This document shows positions 1-5,966 of a stretch of DNA of 7,101 bases, piece by piece. Origin of the DNA: Bacteroidales bacterium (lineage in GTDB: Bacteria; Bacteroidota; Bacteroidia; Bacteroidales; Muribaculaceae); NCBI GenBank assembly GCA_009177205.1, contig WFMC01000183.1:1-7101 (forward strand), in the 5' to 3' direction. The position numbers and the translations under genes were made by a program. Each line of letters opens with the position of its first letter. The first letter of the stretch is position 1. A model generated the notes under the pieces. The model saw nothing but the letters and a program-made list of their open reading frames with translations, searched no databases and was not told the origin of the DNA.

Positions 1-436
1 ATTCCCATTCTTTCGGGGGAAGTTTCATTTGCTCGGTGTCCATTGATTCGTCGATCATACCTGCGATGCGGCAATAGCCGCCGAGGGGAATCCAGCCGAT
101 TCCATATTCAGTGTCTCCCCAGAAAGATGTTTTCTTTCTCTTTTTAGGTTTGTTTTCCTTAGAGTTTTCAATATTTTCTGATTTAGTTTCTTCCGAAAAG
201 TTTTCTTCCACTTCATCATCTCCGGCTTTTTTCAGCTTATGGTGAGAGCCGAAGAACCCGAAGTATTTTCCGGGTTTCCATTTGAAGATTTCTGTGAAAG
301 GGTCAAAGAAAATATAGAATTTTTCCACCTTAGTTCCGAAAAGCCTTGCAAAGAAGAAGTGTCCGAACTCGTGAATAATTATGAGGAAAGCGAGGGCGAG
401 AATGAGTTGAGTTGCTTTAATTAGAAATACGTCCAT
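1..436 (-). CDS. rseP: RseP-type site-2 intramembrane zinc metalloprotease (partial, N-terminal 145 residues)
   Basis: This is the beginning of a membrane-embedded zinc protease of the RseP/S2P family (M50), which cleaves transmembrane substrates such as anti-sigma factors or signal-peptide remnants within the inner membrane. Residues 10-21 are a hydrophobic first transmembrane helix leading into the zinc-binding HEFGH at 22-26; the conserved I-P-L-G-G-Y element of the membrane-associated hairpin is at 116-121, followed by the Bacteroidota-like stretch G-M-I-D-E-S-M-D at 126-133. ATG at 436 lies 3 bases after the dxr stop, so the gene is probably co-transcribed and coupled. The third metal-ligand motif (LDG), PDZ domain and remaining helices lie beyond the window. 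Odd: residues about 62-106 form a highly charged, low-complexity insertion, acidic then lysine-rich, between the helix and the G-D-T-E-Y-G-I-G segment. Family assignment is secure; the substrate is unknown. Confidence 0.95.
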   Translation of the reverse strand, partial: MDVFLIKATQLILALAFLIIIHEFGHFFFARLFGTKVEKFYIFFDPFTEIFKWKPGKYFGFFGSHHKLKKAGDDEVEENFSEETKSENIENSKENKPKKRKKTSFWGDTEYGIGWIPLGGYCRIAGMIDESMDTEQMKLPPKEWE

Positions 437-439
437 AAT

Positions 440-1594
440 TTAAAATAAGGAGAGATGATTATATGCAAAATTTGTTGCAAAGTTATGTGTTTCGATTAAG
501 TCTTCAAGAGAAGGTGACGGGAGGAATTCAACAGAATTCATTGTTAACCCGGCAAGTTCAGCCATTTGAAGGAATCCGATTCTTGATTCCAGGAATGCTT
601 TGACTGCCACTTCATTAGCGGCATTCAGGATGCAAGGCATATTCCCCCCCTTATTTATGGCATCAAAAGCGAATCCCAAAAGAGGGAAACGATCAAAATC
701 AGGAATTTCGAAAGTCAGATTTTTAAATTGTTGAGGTTGCAATCCGGGAGAGTCGGAAGATATTCTGTTTGGATAACCAAGAGCATATCGTATGGGAAGG
801 TGCATATCAGTGATTCCGAGTTGCGCTTTGACTGATCCGTCGACAAACTCCACCATTGAATGAACGATGGATTGCGGGTGTACCAAGACCTCAATTTTTT
901 CAGGAGGACAATTGAAGAGCCAATGAGCTTCAATCATCTCGAAGCCTTTATTCATCATGGAAGCTGAATCGATAGTAACCTTTGCTCCCATGTTCCAGTT
1001 CGGATGTTTTAGAGCCATTTCGGGAGTTATGTCAGCCATTTCTTCATAAGTGAAATTTCTGAACGGACCGCCACTTGCAGTCAGGAAAATCTTGCGTGCT
1101 TCAGAAATTTTTTCTCCGCGCAAACATTGGAAGATTGCGGAATGTTCTGAATCCACAGGTAGTAATCCGGAATTATACTCCTTAACTAATTCAGTAATGA
1201 TCTTTCCACCAACCACCAAAGTCTCCTTATTTGCAAGAGCTATAATCTTATTATCCTTAATGGCATTAATTGTAGGTATCAATCCGCTGTAGCCCACGAG
1301 AGCTGCAAGCACTATATCTACATTATCTCCGCATCCGGCCTCCGCAAGGGCTTGGGCTCCTCCTTCCACAATAATCGGGGTGTCTGAAAGGAGTTCCCTC
1401 AATGGTGATAATAAATTTTCATCAGCTATCACAACTTTGTCGGGATGAAACTTGCGGGCTTGCTCTGCGAGAAGTTTATAATTCTTCCCGGCTGTCAGGA
1501 CTGAGGCTCGAAATAGGTGAGGTGATTCTTCTATAATATCAAGAGTTTGGGTGCCGATGCTTCCGGTAGAGCCCATTATCGCCACATTCTTCAT
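440..1594 (-). CDS. dxr: 1-deoxy-D-xylulose 5-phosphate reductoisomerase (IspC)
   Basis: Cytosolic enzyme that rearranges and reduces 1-deoxy-D-xylulose 5-phosphate to 2-C-methyl-D-erythritol 4-phosphate with NADPH, the committed step of the MEP isoprenoid pathway that ultimately supplies undecaprenyl phosphate and quinone side chains. The protein has 384 residues, close to the usual ~390-400. The N-terminal NADPH-binding loop GSTGSIG is at 8-14; A-N-K-E-T-L at 121-126; metal ligands D148 and E150 in PVDSEHSA, and E219 in NKGFEM; substrate-binding S174 (ASGG), H197 and W200 (HPNW loop), S210, N215 and K216; and VHPQSIVHSMV at 238-248. These correspond to E. coli D150, E152, E231, H209, W212, S222, N227 and K228. 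No catalytic residue is missing. The start overlaps the stop of the upstream M23-like gene by four bases (ATGA), fixing the start and suggesting translational coupling; rseP follows after 3 bases. dxr and rseP are also neighbours in many proteobacteria. Confidence 0.98.
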   Translation of the reverse strand: MKNVAIMGSTGSIGTQTLDIIEESPHLFRASVLTAGKNYKLLAEQARKFHPDKVVIADENLLSPLRELLSDTPIIVEGGAQALAEAGCGDNVDIVLAALVGYSGLIPTINAIKDNKIIALANKETLVVGGKIITELVKEYNSGLLPVDSEHSAIFQCLRGEKISEARKIFLTASGGPFRNFTYEEMADITPEMALKHPNWNMGAKVTIDSASMMNKGFEMIEAHWLFNCPPEKIEVLVHPQSIVHSMVEFVDGSVKAQLGITDMHLPIRYALGYPNRISSDSPGLQPQQFKNLTFEIPDFDRFPLLGFAFDAINKGGNMPCILNAANEVAVKAFLESRIGFLQMAELAGLTMNSVEFLPSPSLEDLIETHNFATNFAYNHLSLF

Positions 1595-2496
1595 AGATTT
1601 TCGTCAGTATTTAATTCGTTTTCTTCAAGCGATGATTCAGTAATAGAATTTATAGATGGTACTTGAAGATGCTTATGAGAATTGATATAACCGTACGGCT
1701 TTAACGGAACTCCGTTATACCATAATTCCACAATTACTTTTGAAGGAGATTTTGCGCCTGATGCGCGTGAGAGTGAAAGAATCTCACCTCCGAAGATTTT
1801 GTCGCCCTGACTTGCCAAGAGGGTTCCCAATCCGGAATATCGGCTTGCAAAACCATTGTCGTGCTGGATAATAACTGAATTTCCACCCGAGTTTTTATCG
1901 TAGAAAGATGCTAAAATAACTCCATCGGCGAGCGACATCACGGAAGTGTTGACGGGGAGAATCATTTCTGCTTTATAACTGTCGCGTGAGGTTTGAGATT
2001 GAATGCCGTCTTCGCTTATGGGATAAAACAACATTCCTTCCGCTGCCATTGATGATTGCACGGAGATATTAAATTTCTCTCTTTGTTGCATTTTTTTTAC
2101 AAAATTCTTTTCTTCCGGGGAGGTGGACATTAACGATTCGGGAGAGACTTCCAAGGATTTGGCAACAGCTTCGAGTGAATCCACCGACTTTCTGTGTGGA
2201 TTCATGACGTCACGGAGATTCTCAAGATATGCCTCATTCGCAAAATATTGTTCCTGCATCCTTGCCACTTTCAAGATGGCGTCTTCAGCCATTGCCCTTT
2301 CAGAATTGCTGAAATAACCCGGAATGAAATTTTTAGCCGGAGTAAGTAAGACTAAAAGAAAGCCGGTGAATAAAATAAAAAGAAGTGAGCCAAGAAATAA
2401 AAAGAAAATGCGCCAAGGGGTCAATGTCCCGGAAAAAACAGGCATCAACTTGGATTCGTCAACTATGCTGAATTTATATAATTTTTTAATTTTCAT
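1591..2496 (-). CDS. Membrane-anchored LytM/M23-fold protein, catalytically degenerate
   Basis: A 301-residue protein with a short cytoplasmic N-terminus, one transmembrane helix at about 28-51, a helical stretch (about 65-150) and a C-terminal LytM (peptidase M23) fold at about 155-272, presumably periplasmic; residues 283-301 form an acidic tail. The fold is recognisable from L-A-D-G-V-I (189-194), VIIQHDNGF (208-216), the turn Q-G-D-K-I-F-G-G-E (230-238) and ELWYNGVPLKPYGYI (257-271). The zinc ligands of active M23 enzymes are absent: the HxxxD pair aligns with S173 and E177, the Y-x-H motif reads Y-S-G (220-222), and HLHFE reads KVIVE (253-257). It should therefore not be a hydrolase; by analogy with EnvC and NlpD it may bind or activate cell-wall enzymes (inference). 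It is the first gene of the operon with dxr and rseP. An in-frame TGA lies upstream of ATG 2496 with no alternative ATG between. I recall Bacteroidota relatives with the same N-terminal architecture and intact ligands. Confidence 0.88.
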   Translation of the reverse strand: MKIKKLYKFSIVDESKLMPVFSGTLTPWRIFFLFLGSLLFILFTGFLLVLLTPAKNFIPGYFSNSERAMAEDAILKVARMQEQYFANEAYLENLRDVMNPHRKSVDSLEAVAKSLEVSPESLMSTSPEEKNFVKKMQQREKFNISVQSSMAAEGMLFYPISEDGIQSQTSRDSYKAEMILPVNTSVMSLADGVILASFYDKNSGGNSVIIQHDNGFASRYSGLGTLLASQGDKIFGGEILSLSRASGAKSPSKVIVELWYNGVPLKPYGYINSHKHLQVPSINSITESSLEENELNTDENL

Positions 2497-2544
2497 TCCT
2501 AAAACCGGGAGATGAATAAAATTTTTTCAACCCGCTTAAAAACT

Positions 2545-2564
2545 TAAGACTAAAGTCTTAGACT
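2545..2564. promoter_or_regulatory. Overlapping palindromes at the predicted operon start site (possible operator)
   Basis: TAAGACT-AA-AGTCTTA (2545-2560) is a perfect 7-base inverted repeat with a 2-base spacer, and AGTCT-T-AGACT (2554-2564) is a second, overlapping one. This gives three AGACT/AGTCT half-sites in alternating orientation. The element lies at or just after the predicted transcription start of the minus-strand operon, where a repressor could block initiation. With a 2-base spacer it is a poor RNA hairpin, so a DNA-binding site is the more likely reading. The regulator is unknown. Confidence 0.4.
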
Positions 2565-2565
2565 G

Positions 2566-2596
2566 CGAAATTACTAAATAAACAGATAATTTCAAA
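2566..2596 (-). promoter_or_regulatory. Predicted Bacteroidota-type promoter of the M23-like–dxr–rseP operon
   Basis: On the minus strand, TTTG (2596-2593) is followed after exactly 19 bases by TAATTTCG (2573-2566), one mismatch from the Bacteroidota -7 consensus TAnnTTTG. Transcription would start near 2559-2563, giving a leader of about 65 bases before the ATG at 2496. The same TTTG-N19 geometry is seen before gdhA and the tRNA gene in this window, which supports the call. Confidence 0.6.
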
Positions 2597-2610
2597 ATCA
2601 AAAAAACGGA

Positions 2611-2639
2611 TTTAATGAACCTTTTTTTATTTAACTTCG
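2611..2639 (+). promoter_or_regulatory. Weak candidate promoter for the OmpA-family gene
   Basis: TAACTTCG (2632-2639) fits TAnnTTTG with one mismatch, like the -7 element of the divergent operon. The upstream element is poor (TTTA at 2611-2614, spacer 17 instead of 19). It would give a leader of about 100 bases that begins just before the inverted repeat at 2650-2699. No better match exists on this strand between 2497 and 2748. Confidence 0.25.
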
Positions 2640-2649
2640 TTTTAAAGAT

Positions 2650-2699
2650 AGATTTCACAGATGGGGCTATAGATAACAAAACAGCGCGTCTTGAAATCT
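2650..2699 (+). promoter_or_regulatory. Inverted repeat in the ompA-like mRNA leader
   Basis: AGATTTCA (2650-2657) is perfectly complementary to TGAAATCT (2692-2699), and a further U·G pair is possible outside it. The loop is 34 bases. If transcription starts at the weak promoter near 2640 this would be a hairpin at the 5' end of the mRNA, a position where hairpins are known to stabilise ompA mRNA in E. coli. The role here is inference, and the long loop makes the structure only moderately convincing. Confidence 0.3.
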
Positions 2700-2748
2700 G
2701 AAAAAAAGATTAATTAAAAAATTTATTAATATTCTAAAAAAGTTTGTT

Positions 2749-4023
2749 ATGAAAGCTAAATCTGTTTTTTCAGTACTCGCACTTGCAGCAGGAACATTTG
2801 CAGTTGCTCAGAGTGCCAACGCACAAGAGGTCGTTTATTCCGACGAGACAGTCTCTGTAACTGAATTTTCTTGTGATCCAAAAACTCATTACAGTTCAAA
2901 TTGGCGTGACAATTGGTTTATTCAATTAGGCGCAGGTATCAATCAGCCGTTCGTAGAGCGTACATTATCCAATTATACCGGAACAAAGGCTGTAGACCGT
3001 AAAAAAATGACAGTTACCTATAATGTAGGTTTCGGTAGATGGTTCTCACCATATTTAGGTTTCAGAATTAACGCTTTGGGTGGCGTATTGCACTCAGATA
3101 TTCCTACCTTTGAAAGTTCTTATGGTTGGATCACTGCAAATCATGTGAATGTCAATGCAGAATTGATGTGGGATATGTTTAATTCACTCGGAGGTGTTAA
3201 TCCCAAAAGAGTATTCAGCATCGTTCCGTTCGTAGGTATCGGCGGTGACTATGTATGGCACATGTCAGATGGAAAAGGACACATTCCTTCAGCATTAAAT
3301 GTATATCGTTCAGATTCCGAGAATCTTCGCACCAGCAGCTGGACACTTCCCGTAAGTGCAGGTTTGCAATTCCGCTTCCGTCTTTGCAAATATGTTGATT
3401 TCTTCGCAGAAGCAAGAGCAGCATTCTATGGCGACAACTGGAATAACGTAGCAGTAGGTGATCCCATTGATATTAACGTATCAGTTCTCGGTGGCTTCAA
3501 CTTCAACATCGGTGGTCGTGAATGGAACTCATATAATGAATGTGCATCTCTTTCACAAATTGCTCAACTCAACAATGAAGTTAACGTATTGCGCGGACAA
3601 CTCCTCGCAGCCGACCAAACAATCGCAGGTCTTCAAAGTCAACTTCCTTGCCCCGAACCTAAAGTTGTTACCCAAGCTCCGACAGTTGTTGCAGGTACTC
3701 CTCTCATGAGCACAGTTCGCTTCACTATCGATTCAGCAGTGATTTCACCGGAAGAAGAAGTAAATGTTTACAACATGGCTGAATATCTTAAGGCTAATCC
3801 TAAAGTTAACGTAGACGTTGTAGGTTATGCTGACAAAGATACAGGTACTTCAGAATACAACCTTGAACTCTCAAAGACTCGTGCAGAAAACGTAGCCAAT
3901 ATGTTGGTTGACAAATACGGAATCGCAAAAGATCGTTTGACAGTTAAAGCAGATGGTTCAGCAGTTCAACCTTACAGCACTAATGATTGGAACCGTATCG
4001 TAATCTTCGTACAAAATAACTAA
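2749..4023 (+). CDS. OmpA-family outer-membrane protein (beta-barrel plus peptidoglycan-binding domain)
   Basis: A 424-residue exported protein that should span the outer membrane and tether it to peptidoglycan. Residues 1-25 are a classic signal peptide (positive M-K-A-K, hydrophobic core, cleavage after A-N-A before Q26). Residues about 55-258 have alternating amphipathic strands rich in aromatic and glycine residues (W-F-I-Q-L-G-A-G at 56-63, FSIVPFVGIGGDYVW at 156-170), typical of a barrel. A short coiled-coil-like helix (about 264-298) and a Pro/Val linker (299-318) lead to the OmpA C-terminal domain at about 319-424, with GYAD (359-362) and NLELSKTRAENV (371-382); D362 and R378 are the expected diaminopimelate-binding pair. 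The gene ends with tandem stops TAA-TAG and a strong terminator and has no partner gene, so it is monocistronic. Codon use appears polished, suggesting high expression. Four cysteines (C42, C213, C264, C301) remain after cleavage. Confidence 0.93.
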   Translation: MKAKSVFSVLALAAGTFAVAQSANAQEVVYSDETVSVTEFSCDPKTHYSSNWRDNWFIQLGAGINQPFVERTLSNYTGTKAVDRKKMTVTYNVGFGRWFSPYLGFRINALGGVLHSDIPTFESSYGWITANHVNVNAELMWDMFNSLGGVNPKRVFSIVPFVGIGGDYVWHMSDGKGHIPSALNVYRSDSENLRTSSWTLPVSAGLQFRFRLCKYVDFFAEARAAFYGDNWNNVAVGDPIDINVSVLGGFNFNIGGREWNSYNECASLSQIAQLNNEVNVLRGQLLAADQTIAGLQSQLPCPEPKVVTQAPTVVAGTPLMSTVRFTIDSAVISPEEEVNVYNMAEYLKANPKVNVDVVGYADKDTGTSEYNLELSKTRAENVANMLVDKYGIAKDRLTVKADGSAVQPYSTNDWNRIVIFVQNN

Positions 4024-4069
4024 TAGAAGGCTATAAAGCGAATAGATACAATTTATAGACAACAAACCG

Positions 4070-4099
4070 ACGTCCCGCCCGCAGGCGGGACGTTTTTTT
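4070..4099 (+). terminator. Strong intrinsic terminator after the ompA-like gene
   Basis: A perfect 10-base GC-rich stem, ACGTCCCGCC (4070-4079) with GGCGGGACGT (4084-4093), closes on the tetraloop CGCA and runs into a 7-T tract (4093-4099). It begins 47 bases after the stop codon. There is no matching A tract on the left, so it works in the plus direction only. Confidence 0.93.
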
Positions 4100-4226
4100 A
4101 TGTATAGATGTTGTGCATAAAAAAGTCGGAAAAACCAGTGCAACTATGAAGAACCGAAATTGGAAATAAAAAAAATATGTTATTGAGCATAAATCTTAAG
4201 AAAAAGAAAAAAATATGTTCAAATTC

Positions 4227-4257
4227 TTTGGTGTAATAAAAAAAGATTATAATTTTG
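4227..4257 (+). promoter_or_regulatory. Predicted promoter of gdhA (TTTG-N19-TAATTTTG)
   Basis: TTTG at 4227-4230 is followed after exactly 19 bases by TAATTTTG at 4250-4257, a perfect match to the Bacteroidota vegetative promoter consensus. The predicted start near 4260-4264 gives a leader of about 90 bases ahead of the gdhA ATG at 4355. Confidence 0.8.
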
Positions 4258-4274
4258 CTGAAAGAAAAACACGC

Positions 4275-4306
4275 AGACTTAATTTCATTATATATTGAAA
4301 TAGTCT
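4275..4306 (+). promoter_or_regulatory. Hairpin in the gdhA mRNA leader
   Basis: AGACT (4275-4279) pairs with AGTCT (4302-4306) and ATTTCA (4282-4287) with TGAAAT (4296-4301). That makes an 11-base-pair stem with a 2-base bulge (4280-4281) and an 8-base loop. It sits near the 5' end of the predicted transcript, has no T tract, and lies about 50 bases before the start codon. It could be an mRNA stabiliser or a regulatory site; it does not match a riboswitch class I recognise. Confidence 0.45.
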
Positions 4307-4354
4307 TACGCAAGAAAAACTTAATTTAACCCATAAATCTAAACTAAGATTAAC

Positions 4355-5692
4355 ATGAACATCAATGAAATCTTGGCTAATCTTGAAGCCAAGCATCCCG
4401 GCGAGAAAGAGTATCTTCAAGCCGTAAAAGAAGTTCTTCTTTCAGTAGAAGAGGTTTACAATCAACATCCCGAATTTGAAAAGGCTCGTATCATCGAGCG
4501 TATGGTAGAACCGGATCGTATATTTACTTTCCGTGTAACTTGGGTGGATGATAAAGGTGAAGTTCAAAACAACATCGGTTATCGCGTACAATTCAACAAT
4601 GCCATTGGTCCCTACAAGGGAGGTATCCGTTTCCATGCTTCAGTAAATCTCTCAATATTGAAATTCCTTGGATTTGAGCAGACATTCAAAAACGCCTTGA
4701 CAACTCTCCCGATGGGAGGTGGCAAAGGTGGTTCTGACTTCAGCCCACGTGGCAAGAGCGACGCTGAAATCATGCGTTTCTGCCAGGCGTTCATTCTCGA
4801 ACTCTGGAGAAATCTTGGTCCCGACCGCGATGTTCCGGCAGGTGATATCGGTGTTGGCGGACGTGAAGTTGGCTACATGTATGGTATGTATAAAAAACTC
4901 GCTCGCGAAAATACAGGTACATTCACAGGTAAGGGCTTGAGCTTCGGCGGTTCTCTTATCCGTCCTGAAGCTACAGGATTCGGCGCACTTTACTATGTGG
5001 TTAATGTATTAAACGACCTCGGCACAACAATCGAAGGTAAGACAATTGCAATTTCCGGTTTCGGTAACGTAGCATGGGGCGCAGCAACCAAAGCTACTGA
5101 ACTTGGTGGTAAGGTTGTTACCATTTCAGGTCCCGACGGATACATCTATGACCCGGCTGGTCTTGACAACGAAAAGATTGCTTACATGCTTGAACTTCGT
5201 GCTTCCGGTAATGACGTTGTTGCTCCATACGCTGATAAATTCCCCGGCAGCACATTCTATGCAGGTAAAAAGCCTTGGGAACAAAAAGTTGACATTGCCC
5301 TTCCTTGCGCAACACAAAACGAACTTGGCGGCGAAGATGCAAAACAACTTATTGCTAACGGCGTTATCCTTTGTGCAGAAGTTTCCAACATGGGTTGCAC
5401 ACCCGAAGCAATTGATGCATTCATCGAAGCAAAAATCCCATACGCTCCCGGTAAGGCAGTTAATGCAGGTGGCGTAGCAGTTTCCGGTCTTGAAATGACT
5501 CAGGACGCTGAACACTTAATGTGGACAGCTGAAGAAGTAGACGCAAAACTTCACCAGATCATGAACTCCATCCACGCTGCATGTGTATATTATGGTGTTC
5601 AACCTGATGGATATATCAACTACATGAAAGGTGCTAACATTGCAGGCTTTATGAAAGTTGCTGATGCAATGCTTGGTCAAGGTATTATCTAA
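4355..5692 (+). CDS. gdhA: Glutamate dehydrogenase, hexameric (probably NAD-linked)
   Basis: Cytosolic enzyme interconverting glutamate and 2-oxoglutarate plus ammonia; 445 residues, the usual length of the small hexameric class. The substrate domain carries GPYKGGIRF (85-93) with K88, T-F-K-N-A-L-T with K112, GGGKGG with the catalytic lysine K124, and PAGDIG with catalytic D164. The Rossmann domain begins with GFGNVA (235-240), and the C-terminal part has NAGGVAVSGLEM (370-381) and GANIAGF (426-432). Coenzyme-contact positions F236, P260 and D261 (in S-G-P-D-G) equal those of the NAD-specific Clostridium symbiosum enzyme, whereas E. coli NADP-GDH has S-D-S-S-G there. NAD use is therefore more likely than the default NADP annotation (inference). 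Residues 342-348 read E-V-S-N-M-G-C where E. coli has E-G-A-N-M-P-T. The gene is monocistronic, with its own promoter, leader hairpin and terminator, and its codon use looks highly expressed. Confidence 0.97.
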   Translation: MNINEILANLEAKHPGEKEYLQAVKEVLLSVEEVYNQHPEFEKARIIERMVEPDRIFTFRVTWVDDKGEVQNNIGYRVQFNNAIGPYKGGIRFHASVNLSILKFLGFEQTFKNALTTLPMGGGKGGSDFSPRGKSDAEIMRFCQAFILELWRNLGPDRDVPAGDIGVGGREVGYMYGMYKKLARENTGTFTGKGLSFGGSLIRPEATGFGALYYVVNVLNDLGTTIEGKTIAISGFGNVAWGAATKATELGGKVVTISGPDGYIYDPAGLDNEKIAYMLELRASGNDVVAPYADKFPGSTFYAGKKPWEQKVDIALPCATQNELGGEDAKQLIANGVILCAEVSNMGCTPEAIDAFIEAKIPYAPGKAVNAGGVAVSGLEMTQDAEHLMWTAEEVDAKLHQIMNSIHAACVYYGVQPDGYINYMKGANIAGFMKVADAMLGQGII

Positions 5693-5713
5693 ATTGAGAT
5701 AAAATTTAAAGTG

Positions 5714-5753
5714 AAGGCTACTCTGAAATTGTACGGAGTAGCCTTTCTGTTTA
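5714..5753 (+). terminator. Intrinsic terminator after gdhA
   Basis: AAGGCTACTC (5714-5723) pairs perfectly with GAGTAGCCTT (5736-5745), extended inside by a T·G and a G-C pair, leaving an 8-base loop. The following sequence TCTGTTTA is only moderately T-rich, so some read-through toward the tRNA gene is possible. It starts 21 bases after the gdhA stop. Confidence 0.82.
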
Positions 5754-5793
5754 TATATATCAGATTTTAATAAAATTCCAAGCTTGAAATAAT

Positions 5794-5824
5794 TTTGATT
5801 ATTCAGGGATATTTTGTAATTTTG
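5794..5824 (+). promoter_or_regulatory. Predicted promoter of the tRNA-Thr–ridA unit (TTTG-N19-TAATTTTG)
   Basis: TTTG (5794-5797), a 19-base spacer and TAATTTTG (5817-5824) form a perfect Bacteroidota promoter identical in both elements and spacing to that of gdhA. The predicted start is near 5827-5831, about 30-35 bases before the tRNA. A second TAATTTTG occurs at 5790-5797, overlapping the TTTG box, but it has no TTTG at the right distance upstream. Confidence 0.78.
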
Positions 5825-5861
5825 TAAAGAATAAAGGAGAAAATACTCTTTTTCGAATAAT

Positions 5862-5937
5862 GCCGCAATAGCTCAGTTGGTAGAGCATTTCATTCGTAAC
5901 GAAAAGGTCCCGGGTTCGAGCCCCGGTCGCGGCTCCA
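5862..5937 (+). tRNA. tRNA-Thr (anticodon CGU)
   Basis: The 76 bases fold as a full cloverleaf: acceptor GCCGCAA/TCGCGGC, D arm GCTC-AGTTGGTA-GAGC, anticodon loop TTCGTAA with anticodon CGT (reads ACG, threonine), variable loop AGGTC, T arm CCGGG-TTCGAGC-CCCGG, discriminator T and an encoded CCA. Two stem positions are A·C mismatches: A6·C67 in the acceptor and A31·C39 in the anticodon stem. All other pairs are standard. It stands alone, with a promoter 38 bases upstream and ridA 29 bases downstream. Identity as Thr rests on the anticodon and the general similarity to E. coli tRNA-Thr(CGU). Confidence 0.95.
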
Positions 5938-5966
5938 AAATTAACATTAACCATAATCTTTTATCC

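Larger units (their letters stand above)
4024..4354. other. Intergenic region between the ompA-like gene and gdhA
   Basis: This 331-base AT-rich stretch contains no convincing gene. It holds the ompA-like terminator (4070-4099), about 125 bases of A-rich sequence in which I see nothing specific (4100-4226), the gdhA promoter (4227-4257) and a hairpin in the gdhA leader (4275-4306). Short open frames here on either strand lack family features and codon bias. Confidence 0.8.

Noticed and set aside
239..424. Plus-strand 61-codon open frame
   Set aside because: It is antisense to the rseP start, whose HEFGH and following motifs establish the minus strand as coding.
3958..4313. Minus-strand open frames in and after the ompA-like gene end
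   Set aside because: Composition is Phe/Ile/Tyr-rich, as expected from translated A-rich intergenic DNA; they cross the ompA terminator and gdhA promoter and show no family features.
5126..5515. Minus-strand 129-codon open frame inside gdhA
   Set aside because: It is a shadow of the strongly conserved gdhA; it is cysteine-rich with no recognisable domain. The plus-strand frame at 5103-5477 is rejected for the same reason.
5862..5937. tRNA gene as an integration site
   Set aside because: No repeat of the tRNA 3' end, integrase or phage gene occurs in the window, and ridA follows directly.
5877..5966. N-terminal extension of ridA starting at ATG 5877
   Set aside because: The extension would be encoded by the tRNA-Thr gene itself and is absent from RidA proteins; ATG 5967 gives the canonical 124-residue protein.
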